Part shown: one piece after another, positions 16,711 to 26,276 of the stretch
How the letters are laid out: every line of letters begins with the position of its first letter
How positions within the stretch are numbered: position 1 is the first letter of the stretch
Source: Kiloniellaceae bacterium
Lineage (GTDB): Bacteria > Pseudomonadota > Alphaproteobacteria > Kiloniellales > J153
Direction of reading: 5' to 3'
Length of the DNA: 64,000 bases
NCBI GenBank assembly: GCA_021776095.1
Contig: JAJFGO010000003.1
Location: forward strand, 62,001 to 126,000
Notes under the pieces: generated by a model
The model's input: the letters and a program-made list of their open reading frames with translations, nothing else
Database searches by the model: none
Told to the model about the DNA's origin: nothing
Program-made: the position numbers and the translations under genes

Positions 16711-17134
16711 GGCTGGACTCGGCGGCCCATTTGGGCTTTGGCGCAAGTCGCTCTCGCTCTAGAGATTGTCGTCCAAGAACAACTTGGCGCTGACTCGCGG
16801 CGATAAAGTCTGCTAGGCTTCCATTCGAGAAGTTAAAAATAATCGGAGGCTTGTCTGAGCCCCAACCATGGGAATTAGGCAAATAACAAAGGGAGGCGGT
16901 ATGTGCCCAAGTCGGGTCAGGCCGCGTAGTTTGACTTTGACGCGTCCACGCGAAGAGATTCGACAGAAAATTTGGGCACGACCGGTGGTGAGATATCTTT
17001 ATTCTTGAGGCTGCACGCCCTCGATCGGTGTTTCCGCCTGAAATACTTGGTGGAGCCCGCCAGTTCGCGAGTTCGCGAGCCTAATGTCGTGCAAAAATCC
17101 AAGCAAATGACGGAACAGAACCGGGAGATGATTA
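16711..17134. other. Intergenic region before the peptide ABC operon
   Basis: About 420 bases without a convincing gene. A short plus-strand frame of 34 codons starts at the ATG at 16901 after AAAGGGAGG and ends near 17008. Its product is very rich in Arg and has no recognisable segment, so it is not called. The region probably contains the promoter and leader of the operon that starts at 17135. Confidence 0.4.
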
Positions 17135-18853
17135 ATGAAGAAGGTGCTTAAGGACGAAACCGGCAAGCGGATCCATCCGTATGTGCCGGAGCTTTGCGAA
17201 GAGCTTCGCAAAGGCGACGTGGACCGGCGCGAATTCCTGCGTACAGCGACTTTGTTGGGCGTATCGGCCGGCGCGGCTTACGCCATGGCGGGGAAAATCC
17301 TGGGCGAGCCAGTGGTGCGTCAGGCTATGGCGCAGAGCCAAAAGCCGGGCGGTACTCTACGCAACGCCATGCAGGTCCAAGAGATGACCGATCCGGCAAC
17401 CTTCGATTGGACGGAAAAGTCGAACCAGGCCCGCCACGTTGTGGAATACCTGGTGGAGACCGGCCCGGACAACATTACCCGGCCATACCTGGCCAAGGGT
17501 TGGGAGGCTTCCGACGACCTGAAGACCTGGACCTTCAATCTGCGCGATGACGTCAAGTGGAACAACGGCGACGACTTCAATGCCGATGACGTGGTCTTCA
17601 ATTTTGAGCGCTGGCTCGATCCCAAGACCGGATCGTCGAACATCGGCCTGTTTTCTTCCATGGTTGACGAGGTCGACACCGGCAAGAAGGACAACAAAGG
17701 CAACCCGATCATGGGCAAGCGCATGACCGGAGGGGCGGTCGAGAAGGTCGATGCGCATACTGTACGTCTGAACTTGAACTCGCCGGTCCTTTCTGTTCCG
17801 GAGAATCTATTCAACTATCCCACGGCCATGGTCCATCGCCGTTTCTCGGAAGAAGGGGGCGATTTGACCAAGAACCCGGTTGGTACCGGGCCGTATACCC
17901 TGGACGAATTGCGCGTAGGCGAAATTTGCCGGCTGAAAAAGCGGGCAAATTATTGGCGCGGCGACGTCTTCCTGGACGAAATCCGTTACGTCGATCTTGG
18001 CTCCGATCCGTCCGCTAACATCGCGGCCTTGGCCTCAGGGCAGGCGGACATGATCTATGGCAACCTGGTTGACGTCAGCCAACTCGACCTCATCGAACGT
18101 TTGCCGAACGCCGTACTGCATCAGGTCACCACGGCCCAAACTGGCGTGGCGCGCATGCAGATGGACAAGGCGCCATTCGATGATATTCGGGTCCGTCAGG
18201 CGGTTCAGGCCTGCATGGATCACAAGTCGGTGCTCGACATTGCCTACCGAGGTAAGGGCGCAATCGCGGAAGACCATCACGTTTCGCCGATCCATCCCGA
18301 ATACGCCAAACTGCCGGCGCAGAAGCGAGATATCGAAAAGGCCAAGAAGCTCTTGGCTGACGCGGGTCATCCAAACGGCATTACGATCACGATCGATATC
18401 GGCAATACGAGCGGCAAATGGGAGCTCGATTCCATGCAGGCGTTCAAGGAGCAGTGTGCTCCGGCCGGCATCAATCTTCAACTGAATGTCATGCCAAGCG
18501 CTCAATACTGGGAGATCTGGGACAAGACTCCCTTCGGCATGACGTCGTGGACCCATCGTCCGCTTGGCGTGATGGTCCTCAATCTCGGTTATCGTTCCGG
18601 CGTGCCGTGGAACGAGAGCCACTACAGCAATCCGGCGTTCGACAAGGCTTTGGACGACGCAGGTGCGACTCTCGAAGTAAACGATCGCCGCAAGAAGATG
18701 GAGAAGGTCCAGGGTATCTTGCAGAACGACGCAGTAATCGTGCAGCCGTTCTGGCGTGCGGTCTTCTCCGCCACGACGACCAAGGTGAAGGGTCTCAAGT
18801 TACACCCGACACTCTACGATACGGTTCTGCATCGGACTTCGATCGAATCGTAA
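17135..18853 (+). CDS. Peptide/nickel-type ABC transporter substrate-binding protein
   Basis: A 572-residue extracytoplasmic binding protein of the SBP_bac_5 family, which captures oligopeptides, nickel chelates or similar solutes. The long N-terminus carries a twin-arginine signal: RREFLR at residues 31-36, then TATLLGVSAGAAYAMA. Family features include the early WKASD-like region (GWEASDDLKTWTFNLRDDVKW) and GTGPYTLDE in the middle. It is the first gene of a four-gene operon and is followed by a strong stem-loop. The ligand cannot be told from sequence. Confidence 0.92.
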   Translation: MKKVLKDETGKRIHPYVPELCEELRKGDVDRREFLRTATLLGVSAGAAYAMAGKILGEPVVRQAMAQSQKPGGTLRNAMQVQEMTDPATFDWTEKSNQARHVVEYLVETGPDNITRPYLAKGWEASDDLKTWTFNLRDDVKWNNGDDFNADDVVFNFERWLDPKTGSSNIGLFSSMVDEVDTGKKDNKGNPIMGKRMTGGAVEKVDAHTVRLNLNSPVLSVPENLFNYPTAMVHRRFSEEGGDLTKNPVGTGPYTLDELRVGEICRLKKRANYWRGDVFLDEIRYVDLGSDPSANIAALASGQADMIYGNLVDVSQLDLIERLPNAVLHQVTTAQTGVARMQMDKAPFDDIRVRQAVQACMDHKSVLDIAYRGKGAIAEDHHVSPIHPEYAKLPAQKRDIEKAKKLLADAGHPNGITITIDIGNTSGKWELDSMQAFKEQCAPAGINLQLNVMPSAQYWEIWDKTPFGMTSWTHRPLGVMVLNLGYRSGVPWNESHYSNPAFDKALDDAGATLEVNDRRKKMEKVQGILQNDAVIVQPFWRAVFSATTTKVKGLKLHPTLYDTVLHRTSIES

Positions 18854-18863
18854 CGTGATGGTT

Positions 18864-18896
18864 GGGCGCCGCGGTCGCATTTCGACCGCGGCGCCC
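18864..18896 (+). promoter_or_regulatory. Perfect 14-bp stem-loop after the binding-protein gene
   Basis: GGGCGCCGCGGTCG (18864-18877) pairs exactly with CGACCGCGGCGCCC (18883-18896) around a five-base loop. No T-run follows, so it is more likely an mRNA-stabilising or processing hairpin than a terminator. It would protect the binding-protein message relative to the permease message. Confidence 0.7.
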
Positions 18897-18963
18897 GCTT
18901 CATGACAACGTTACACCGCTCGAGATAACGGCGGCAGGTAGCGGCACGGAGGCGAGGGATAGA

Positions 18964-19896
18964 ATGCTGATATTTTTGGTGAGGCGCCTCGGGACCATGG
19001 TCCTGACAATGTTAGTTGTTTCCTTGCTGCTGTTTCTTCTTTTAGAAATCAATGTCGCGAGCGTGGCAATCAAGGTTCTTGGGCCTTATTCGTCGGACGA
19101 GCAACGCCAGCTCTGGCTCGAGGCAAACGGTTATTTGGAGCCTTTTTACGTTAGATATTTCACTTGGCTAGGTAACTTTATTGTCGGCGATTTCGGTAGC
19201 TCCATACGCTTCAAGGTGCCGGTCGGCGACATCCTTTGGCCGCGCCTAGGCAGTACCGGGATTTTAGGGCTGGCCACCATGATGGTGGTCGTTCCCTTGT
19301 CACTGGGCCTAGGTGTGTTGGCGGGAATGAAAGAGGGTTCGAAGCTGGACCGCACTATCTCCGTCGGTTCGATCGTGACTACCTCGGTCCCCGAATTCGC
19401 CAGCGCCGTCTTGCTGTCGGCGGTTTTCGTTTTCTACCTGGATCTGCTGCCCGGAACCAGCAGCATGACGGACGGCTTCAGCTTGGTGCAGCTTTCGCTA
19501 CCGGTCATGGTTCTTGTGCTTTACGACTTCGGATACGTGACTCGCATGACTCGGGCCTCCATGTCTGAAGTCATGATGACCCACTACATTCGCACGGCTG
19601 TCTTGAAGGGTTTGCCTTACAAGACCGTCATCATGCGCCATGCCTTACGTAATGCGCTGATCGCGCCTTTCACCGTGATCATGCTGCAGATCAATTGGCT
19701 GCTTTCCGGTGTGATCGTGGTGGAATTCTTCTTCGCCTATAAGGGATTCGGCGCCCTCCTGCTCGAGGCCTCGCTCAATCAGGATATCTTCCTAATCGAG
19801 GCCTGCGCCATGGTCGCGGTGTTTGTCGCGGTTGCAACTCAAACGCTTGCGGACGTGGGGTACACCTACCTCAACCCGCGTATCCGTTTCGCATAA
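18964..19896 (+). CDS. Peptide ABC transporter permease (DppB type)
   Basis: The start is the ATG at 18964 (MLIFLVRRLGTM), the usual DppB/OppB opening. The 310-residue protein has about six membrane helices and the loop motif TAVLKGLPYKTVIMRHALRNA, where the ATPase docks. It ends 10 bases before the second permease, whose ATG follows an AAGGAGG site. Together they form the membrane channel for the solute captured by the upstream binding protein. Confidence 0.92.
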   Translation: MLIFLVRRLGTMVLTMLVVSLLLFLLLEINVASVAIKVLGPYSSDEQRQLWLEANGYLEPFYVRYFTWLGNFIVGDFGSSIRFKVPVGDILWPRLGSTGILGLATMMVVVPLSLGLGVLAGMKEGSKLDRTISVGSIVTTSVPEFASAVLLSAVFVFYLDLLPGTSSMTDGFSLVQLSLPVMVLVLYDFGYVTRMTRASMSEVMMTHYIRTAVLKGLPYKTVIMRHALRNALIAPFTVIMLQINWLLSGVIVVEFFFAYKGFGALLLEASLNQDIFLIEACAMVAVFVAVATQTLADVGYTYLNPRIRFA

Positions 19897-19906
19897 GGAG
19901 GCCGAC

Positions 19907-20791
19907 ATGACAGACGCTGTTGCGGGCCTTCCGCCCCGGGAATCCAAAGTCATCAAATATCTAAAGGGGATGGCCCTCATCCGCGAGAGCGTGGTGGGTA
20001 TGATTGGGCTCGGCCTAATCGTGTTTTGGGTCGTCATGGCGCTGCTGGCCGACCTACTCGCGCCGTTTCCGCCCAATGCGACTCTCTATCCCTTGGCAAT
20101 GCCAGGCCAGTTCGTGGAGGGCATGGGCACGTTTTGGCTGGGCACCGACCATCTCGGGCGCGATATACTTTCGCGTATCATGCACGGTTCGCGCGCGGTG
20201 CTGATTTTTGCGCCCTTGGCGACCTTCTGCGCGTACGTGGTCGGCATTCCCATGGGACTGGCAGCAGGATATCGCCGGGGCATGACGGATGCCGTTCTGT
20301 CGTTCGTCGCCAACGTCATTCTCTCCTTCCCGGTGCTGGTACTCTACATCATCATCATCGCAACCATCGGCGCCTCGGCGGTCAACATCGTTATCGCCGT
20401 AACCTTCGCTTCGGCACCGGGCATCTTCCGCATCGTGCGAGGGCTGGTCTTAGATCTGCGCAGCCGCGAATACGTTTTCGCCGCCGAAACCCGGGGCGAG
20501 TCACCTTGGCGCATCATGCTGGTGGAGATTTTGCCGAATGCGCGCGGTCCCTTGATCGTCGATGCCTGCCTGCGGGTCGGCTACGTGATCATCACCATCG
20601 GCGTTCTCGGCTTCCTCGGCCTCGGCCTGCCGCCGCCCGACCCCGACTGGGGCGGTATGATCAACGAGACCCGGCAGATGGCCATGAGCTTTCCGCACAT
20701 GACCATCTTCCCGTGCATCGCGATCTCGTCGCTGGTCCTGGGTTTCAACCTGCTGGCCGACGGCCTGCGCGAAGTCTCGCTGCGAGATTGA
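19907..20791 (+). CDS. Peptide ABC transporter permease (DppC type)
   Basis: The start is the ATG at 19907, preceded by AAGGAGG; longer readings overlap the upstream permease. The 294-residue product has the DppC layout: a cytoplasmic N-terminus, a first helix (SVVGMIGLGLIVFWVVMALLA), the FWLGTDHLGRDILSRIMHGSR motif near residue 80, and the ATPase-contact loop AAETRGESPWRIMLVEILPNA. The fused ATPase gene follows 10 bases after its stop. Confidence 0.93.
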   Translation: MTDAVAGLPPRESKVIKYLKGMALIRESVVGMIGLGLIVFWVVMALLADLLAPFPPNATLYPLAMPGQFVEGMGTFWLGTDHLGRDILSRIMHGSRAVLIFAPLATFCAYVVGIPMGLAAGYRRGMTDAVLSFVANVILSFPVLVLYIIIIATIGASAVNIVIAVTFASAPGIFRIVRGLVLDLRSREYVFAAETRGESPWRIMLVEILPNARGPLIVDACLRVGYVIITIGVLGFLGLGLPPPDPDWGGMINETRQMAMSFPHMTIFPCIAISSLVLGFNLLADGLREVSLRD

Positions 20792-20801
20792 GGAGACCGG
20801 C

Positions 20802-22919
20802 ATGAGCACGAAGCAAGAATACGAAGGTCCGATTCTGGAATGCCGGAATCTGTCGATCTCCTACTTCACGCGGGCCGGTGAAATCCCCGCCGTCGTCGAT
20901 TTCAACCTGACTCTCGAACAGGGCGGCAGCGTCGGTCTGGTTGGCGAATCCGGTTGCGGCAAATCGACCGTGGCCATGGCGATCATGCAATACATGGGGT
21001 CGAACGGCGGGATCGTCGGCGGCCAGGTCATCTACAAAGGCCGCGACCTGGCGACTTGTAGCGAGGAAGAACTGCGTCAGCTGCGCGGCAACGAGATCTC
21101 CATGGTCTATCAGGAGCCCATGGCGTCCCTGAATCCGAGCATGACTCTGGGCACGCAGCTCATGGAAGTGCCGCTTTGCCATGAGGAAATCACCGAGAAA
21201 GAGGCCTATGACCGGGCGGTACAGATCCTTGCGGACGTGAACCTGCCGGATCCGGAACGGGTCATGGCGTCATATCCGCACCAGATTTCGGGCGGGCAGC
21301 AGCAACGTGTCGTGATCGCGATGGCGCTTCTGTCCAACCCGTCGCTTTTGCTGCTGGACGAGCCGACCACGGCATTGGACGTGACGGTCGAAGCCGGCAT
21401 CGTCGAGCTGATCGGCGAGATCGCGAAAAAGTTCAACACCTCGATGATCTACATATCCCATAACCTGGGCTTGATCCTGGCGACCTGCGACCGGGTCAAC
21501 GTTATGTACTCGGGTGTTGTGGTCGAAAGCGGTTCGGTCGAGGAAGTCTTCGACCATATGCGTCACCCCTACACCAAGGGCCTGTTCAGCTGTATTCCTT
21601 TGCCAGGGACAGACAAATTGGCCCATCCGTTAGTGCCGATCCGGGGCCAGCTTCCCCTGCCGCATGAGCGGCCGAGCGGATGCTATTTCGGGCCGAGATG
21701 TGATTTCTTTGAGGCCGGGCGCTGCGATCAGGCGATGGAGCGGGGCACCACGCCAATGCACGAAGTGACTGGCCGGGCCGGCCACACCGTACGTTGCGAG
21801 CGCTGGAGCGAAATCGACTGGGAGAGTTACAAGCCGGAGGGCGTGGTGGCCCATCCCTCGGAGCGTGGCCACGAGGTTCTGTCGATCGACAACATGCGCA
21901 AGTACTACGAACTGACCGATAACTCGATCGGGGCAATGATCTCGGGCAAGCGCGTGCGTTATGTCAAAGCCAATGAGAGCATCAGCTTCAAGGCCCACGA
22001 ATGCGAAACCATCGCGATCGTCGGTGAGTCGGGTTGCGGCAAATCGACCTTTGCCAAGGTCTTGATGGGACTAGAGACCGCGACCGATGGCGACGTCATG
22101 TTCAACGGCAAGGACGTGGCCGAACTGCCGGTCCAGAACCGCTCGCCGGAACAGGTGGGTTCAATGCAGATGGTGTTCCAAAACCCCTTCGACACTTTGA
22201 ACCCCAGTCATTCGGTCGGGGCTCAACTGGCCCGAGTAATTAGGAAGTTCGGGGTTGAAAGCGATCCGGTGAAGATCGAGAACCGGGTCATGGAACTGCT
22301 CGATTTGGTGAAACTGCCGCGCGATTTCGCGCGCCGCCGCCCGCGCCAGCTTTCGGGCGGCCAGAAGCAGCGGGTCGGTATCGCCCGGGCTTTTGCCGGC
22401 AATCCGGCCATGGTCGTGGCCGACGAACCGGTTTCGGCCCTGGACGTTTCGGTTCAGGCGGCAATTACCGGTTTGCTGATGGACATTCAGCACACTTACC
22501 GCACCACCCTGTTGTTTATCAGCCACGATCTCAGCTTGGTGCGTTACCTGGCCGACCGGGTGGTGGTGATGTACCTGGGCCAGATCATGGAGCAGGGCAC
22601 CACCGACGAGGTCTTCGCGCCGCCGTATCATCCCTATACCGAGGCTTTGCTGTCGGCGGTGCCGATCGCGGACACCTCGATCCAGAAAAAGCGGATCATT
22701 CTAGAAGGCAACCTGCCCAGCGTGATGAGTCCGCCCAAGGGGTGTCCCTTCAACACCCGCTGCCCAAGGAAAATTGGCGATATCTGCGAGACTCAGGTGC
22801 CGCCCTTCGCCGAAGACCATCCGGGACATATCATCATGTGCCATATTCCCATGGCGGATTTGCGGGCGGTCGACCCGGTAATTGTCCAGGTCGACAAGGA
22901 CAAATCGGCGGCCGAGTAA
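20802..22919 (+). CDS. Fused double ATP-binding protein of the peptide ABC transporter
   Basis: The 705-residue protein carries the DppD-like and DppF-like ATPases in one chain. The first Walker A is GESGCGKST at residues 48-56, with signature SGGQQQR and Walker B LLLLDEP. A second GESGCGKST begins near residue 408, with LSGGQKQR and VVADEP. Each half ends with the peptide-importer C-terminal region containing CYFGPRC- and CPFNTRCP-type cysteine motifs. The fusion supplies both ATP sites to the two upstream permeases. It closes the operon. Confidence 0.93.
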   Translation: MSTKQEYEGPILECRNLSISYFTRAGEIPAVVDFNLTLEQGGSVGLVGESGCGKSTVAMAIMQYMGSNGGIVGGQVIYKGRDLATCSEEELRQLRGNEISMVYQEPMASLNPSMTLGTQLMEVPLCHEEITEKEAYDRAVQILADVNLPDPERVMASYPHQISGGQQQRVVIAMALLSNPSLLLLDEPTTALDVTVEAGIVELIGEIAKKFNTSMIYISHNLGLILATCDRVNVMYSGVVVESGSVEEVFDHMRHPYTKGLFSCIPLPGTDKLAHPLVPIRGQLPLPHERPSGCYFGPRCDFFEAGRCDQAMERGTTPMHEVTGRAGHTVRCERWSEIDWESYKPEGVVAHPSERGHEVLSIDNMRKYYELTDNSIGAMISGKRVRYVKANESISFKAHECETIAIVGESGCGKSTFAKVLMGLETATDGDVMFNGKDVAELPVQNRSPEQVGSMQMVFQNPFDTLNPSHSVGAQLARVIRKFGVESDPVKIENRVMELLDLVKLPRDFARRRPRQLSGGQKQRVGIARAFAGNPAMVVADEPVSALDVSVQAAITGLLMDIQHTYRTTLLFISHDLSLVRYLADRVVVMYLGQIMEQGTTDEVFAPPYHPYTEALLSAVPIADTSIQKKRIILEGNLPSVMSPPKGCPFNTRCPRKIGDICETQVPPFAEDHPGHIIMCHIPMADLRAVDPVIVQVDKDKSAAE

Positions 22920-23123
22920 GGCGGCCGAACCGCGCGCCAAGGATAGGGTGCGCCGAGACTCGGTAATTGGAGAAAGACCGGTCTGTTTTGCCGGTGAAAT
23001 CCAACCGGCCCATCGGGTCGGCGGCGACGATGTGCCCTTTGCCTTCCCTTAAACCCCAGCGACGCATACTGCCACGACTGCAATGCTAAGACCGGATCAT
23101 GCGGGGGTTGAGGGGTTCCAAGG

Positions 23124-23558
23124 ATGCGAGCGAAATCTCTGAATTTCTTGATTGCGGCCAGTATTTGGGTTGTGGCGCCGTCCCCCTTGGCGGCGGAGTG
23201 TTGGCAGGGCTTCGGATACTGGGCCGATGCCCAAACCCGGGCCTACAAGAGCGACGAAATGCTGCTGGTGACCCAGGGGCCGGCGACTTGGGCCGCGGGC
23301 CAGCCTGTTACCCTTTTGTTCCTGGACCGCGCCACCGGTCGAATCGACCGGAGCCAGGCGCCAATTGTGGCCGTACCGTTGGATCCGCGGGCCTATTACC
23401 GGGGCAATTCGAACTACGTGGACGGCATGGCCGACGTAGAGGGGGCTGCCGATCGGTTGATTTTTGGCCTCAGCCATGTTGCCCCGCCCAGCGCAGCGAT
23501 TCCCGAGCTAAAAGCCTTTATGGACCGGGCCTGCGGTCTCGAAAATCCGGCCAAGTAA
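23124..23558 (+). CDS. Hypothetical exported protein, 144 residues
   Basis: A Sec signal peptide covers about residues 1-24 (KSLNFLIAASIWVVAPSPLAA). The mature protein of about 120 residues has two cysteines far apart (ECWQGFGYW near the start and RACGLENPAK at the end) that could form a disulfide. The product is compact and acidic to neutral, with no recognised domain. It stands alone between the peptide operon and the convergent cheZ gene. Confidence 0.65.
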   Translation: MRAKSLNFLIAASIWVVAPSPLAAECWQGFGYWADAQTRAYKSDEMLLVTQGPATWAAGQPVTLLFLDRATGRIDRSQAPIVAVPLDPRAYYRGNSNYVDGMADVEGAADRLIFGLSHVAPPSAAIPELKAFMDRACGLENPAK

Positions 23559-23593
23559 GGTCCGATCGGCCCTTGGTGGTGCTGAAATGGGGC

Positions 23594-24319
23594 TTAGTCG
23601 AATAGGGCGTTGATATCGTCTTGCGAGATGCCTTGATTGGCCAATTGAGGCCCATTCATCAAGGCGGCGTCGCCTTCGGGCTGGGCACTCTGGGGTATGG
23701 GTAGCTCGGCAAATGCCTCGACCCCCCAGATATTGATCATCGCCAGGATTCGTTCTTCGATGAAGCGAATCGTGTTCACCACCTTGGTGATACGCTGCCC
23801 GGTGATATCTTGGAAGTTGCAGGCCTCGAAAATCTTAATGATTTCAGCGGCCGCTTGCTCCGCGAGGTTGCGCACGTCCTCATCTTCGGGGTGAAGGCCA
23901 CTCATTTCCCGCACCAAGAGCTCTATCTGCTCGCTTGAGGCCAGGACACTGTTTGTGGAGGTCTCAGTTGCCAGAACGATGGCGTCCAGTTCGTTGGTGG
24001 CCGCACTCATCCGGTCGTCCTCCTCCTCCGGGTGCCGGATTGAGGCGATTTCGGTTTTGGCCTGGCGGATCGAGCGAACCATGGCGGCGATCTCGACCCG
24101 GGCGGCGATGGCTTCTTCCGCGGCGGCCAAGGGTACGTCCTGAGGCTCTGCCGCCGCTGCCGCCGCCGGCACTGTCCGGACAAGCGTGCTCAGTCTTTCC
24201 TCGAGGGAGTCGATCGCATCCAGGATATCGGCGGTCGTGGCGCCCTCCGGCCGGTTAACGCGCCGTTTACGCAATTGGCGCTCGACACTGAATTCTTTGA
24301 TCTTTTGCTGAGCCTGCAT
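23594..24319 (-). CDS. cheZ: Chemotaxis protein phosphatase CheZ
   Basis: CheZ speeds dephosphorylation of the response regulator CheY-P. The 241-residue protein is mostly long helices, as in the CheZ four-helix bundle. The catalytic motif CNFQDITGQRITKVV places Asp171 and Gln175 with the spacing of the known catalytic Asp/Gln pair. The C-terminal SQDDINALFD matches the CheY-binding tail. No other chemotaxis gene is nearby, so its partner CheY is encoded elsewhere. The long middle linker is rich in Ala and Glu. Confidence 0.88.
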   Translation of the reverse strand: MQAQQKIKEFSVERQLRKRRVNRPEGATTADILDAIDSLEERLSTLVRTVPAAAAAAEPQDVPLAAAEEAIAARVEIAAMVRSIRQAKTEIASIRHPEEEDDRMSAATNELDAIVLATETSTNSVLASSEQIELLVREMSGLHPEDEDVRNLAEQAAAEIIKIFEACNFQDITGQRITKVVNTIRFIEERILAMINIWGVEAFAELPIPQSAQPEGDAALMNGPQLANQGISQDDINALFD

Positions 24320-24635
24320 TGGGCTTCTCCGGGGCGGCGGCTGGGTTCGGAGCTCTTAATCCTCCACCTAAAAAATGACTGGTAAAGACTAAGAAACCCT
24401 GAGTTCGAGCAGCTCTAGTGGAGTTTCGAAGGCCAGAACCGCGGGACTAGGGCAAAATTCGGTACCGGGAAAACTAATGTAAAATTATAGTATAATTACT
24501 AATAAACAGATCAATGCATTAATATTTAGAATAATGCGCAATATTCCTTAGTAAATAATTAAGGCGAAGGTAGTCTAATCTGCTGCAAATATAAATAGTG
24601 CGTCGGTCGAGGTTCAGCTAGGAGGGCAATTTGCC
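24320..24635. other. AT-rich promoter region before the beta-helix gene
   Basis: About 315 bases without a gene between divergent cheZ and the exported beta-helix gene. From about 24470 to 24600 it is strongly AT-rich. A TATAAT hexamer lies at 24491-24496, but no good -35 box is seen at the right distance, so it is only a candidate. An AGGAGGG binding site precedes the next gene. Confidence 0.4.
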
Positions 24636-26261
24636 ATGAATATACGGGATCATGCAGTCCTGCCGCGGGCAGGCATCTGCGCCACGATGGCCAAGGTTAC
24701 CCTGGCCATCGTGGCAGTATCGGGCGCCGCCTTGATCGTGCCCTCCGAAAGCCGTGCGCAAACTGTCGTAATGGCTCCGAATAATATCGAGTTCCTAGAT
24801 GCGGATTCGGCCAATTGCGGGCCATTCGGCCCCGATTGTCAGCCGACCGGGGGCTCGACCCGCTATCAGCAGGTATTCGATGCCTCGCTGTTCAATGGCG
24901 AATCGGGCATGATCGATTCCGTCACCTTGCGCCAAGACTGCCCTGGCTTTGCCTTGGAAGGCGCCGGGCCCGCGCTTGAGATTCGATTTTCGCATACCTC
25001 CTCCGCAGCGGGGTCGTTGAGCCCGGTTTTCGCCGACAACGTCGGCGACGACGAAACCATGGTGCTCGATTCCGGCGGGTTTTCACTGTTCAGCGAGGCC
25101 TTTCCGGTCGACCCCGGATCGGCATGCCCGCTTGAATTCGACATTTTCGTGAATGTTCAGAATCGGTTTTTCTACAACGGGCAAGACAACTTACTGATGG
25201 ATGTCCGGGTCACAGGCAGCCCGACCGATGTCTTTTTCGACGCGGTTTCGGTGTCCCCTCAAATGTCAGCGATCAGTGCCCAGGGCGATAATGGTGCCGA
25301 AGCGCTGTCCGCGGACAACATGAACTCGCCGGCCCTGGTGGCCGCTTTTGTGATCGCGCCGCCGGATCAGGACGGGGACGGCGTCACCGACCGGCTGGAC
25401 AACTGCGCCACGATGCCCAATCCGGATCAAATGGACAGCAACGGCGACGGCTATGGCGACGTCTGCGTCCCGCCGGGCAGCGTTGCGTCCTCGGCGTCCC
25501 TGGGTGTGGGTCCCGTCATCGGCCTCAATTCCCGGGTTAGCCGCAATGCCACTTTGGGTGACCTCGCCAACTTGGGCGACAACGTCCGGGTCGACCGGAA
25601 CGTGACCGCAGGCGACAACCTGGTGGTTGGGAACGGCACCCGGATCTTCCGCAACGCGGACCTGGGCGACAATGTCGAGCTTGGCAGTGACGTCCGGATC
25701 GGCCGGAACGCCACTCTTGAAAGCGATGTGGTGGTCGGGAACGGCACCGTTATCGGGCGCGGCGCCGTAATCGGCGAGGGTGTCGTGATCGGTGACAATG
25801 TGCGCATCGCACCCGGTGCGGTCATTGAGGCCGGTGCCGTGATCGGCGATGGCGCGGTTATCCGCTCGAGTGTGGTCATCGCGGAGGATGCTCAGATCGG
25901 TGCGGACGCTCGCATCGGCACCTCAGCCCGGATCGGCGAGGGCGCCGTCATCGGCGCCGGTGCGGTGATCAATCGGCGTGCCAATATCGGTGCCCGTGCG
26001 CAAATCGGTGTCGATACAAGGATCGGCCGTGGCGTCCGTGTCCCCGAGGAGACCGTGATCGGTGAGAGAACCCGCATTAGCCGCGATGTGCGGATTGGGA
26101 ATGGCGTGCGGATCGGCGACGACGTGCGGGCCGACCGCTTCGTTCGGATCGCCGACGGTACCGTGGTCGCGGACGACAGCCATCTGCGTCGCCCCTCGCG
26201 TCGCGAGATCTTCCGGGCCCTCTTCCTGGCCTTCCTGCAACGCCTCTTCGGCTTCGCCTAA
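24636..26261 (+). CDS. Exported protein with thrombospondin type 3-like repeat and hexapeptide beta-helix
   Basis: The 541-residue protein has a signal peptide (cleavage near residue 41, SRA-QT). A unique domain covers about residues 45-240. A calcium-binding thrombospondin type 3-like segment follows at 244-277 (DQDGDGVTDRLDNC, then DSNGDGYGDVC). A long left-handed beta-helix spans about 294-517, made of repeated six-residue units such as AVIGEG, VVIGDN, VRIAPG. The chain ends with an amphipathic helix rich in Arg, Phe and Leu (about 522-541). Hexapeptide helices are usual in cytoplasmic acyltransferases, so export is unusual. No catalytic residues are evident; a structural or surface role is inferred. 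The STN/HEAT gene follows 15 bases later. Confidence 0.8.
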   Translation: MNIRDHAVLPRAGICATMAKVTLAIVAVSGAALIVPSESRAQTVVMAPNNIEFLDADSANCGPFGPDCQPTGGSTRYQQVFDASLFNGESGMIDSVTLRQDCPGFALEGAGPALEIRFSHTSSAAGSLSPVFADNVGDDETMVLDSGGFSLFSEAFPVDPGSACPLEFDIFVNVQNRFFYNGQDNLLMDVRVTGSPTDVFFDAVSVSPQMSAISAQGDNGAEALSADNMNSPALVAAFVIAPPDQDGDGVTDRLDNCATMPNPDQMDSNGDGYGDVCVPPGSVASSASLGVGPVIGLNSRVSRNATLGDLANLGDNVRVDRNVTAGDNLVVGNGTRIFRNADLGDNVELGSDVRIGRNATLESDVVVGNGTVIGRGAVIGEGVVIGDNVRIAPGAVIEAGAVIGDGAVIRSSVVIAEDAQIGADARIGTSARIGEGAVIGAGAVINRRANIGARAQIGVDTRIGRGVRVPEETVIGERTRISRDVRIGNGVRIGDDVRADRFVRIADGTVVADDSHLRRPSRREIFRALFLAFLQRLFGFA

Positions 26262-26276
26262 GCGGGAGTAGACGAC

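Noticed and set aside
16901-17008. A 34-codon frame after a strong AAAGGGAGG site
   Set aside because: The product is mostly Arg, Pro and Ser with no hydrophobic or structured part; kept only as a note for the spacer.
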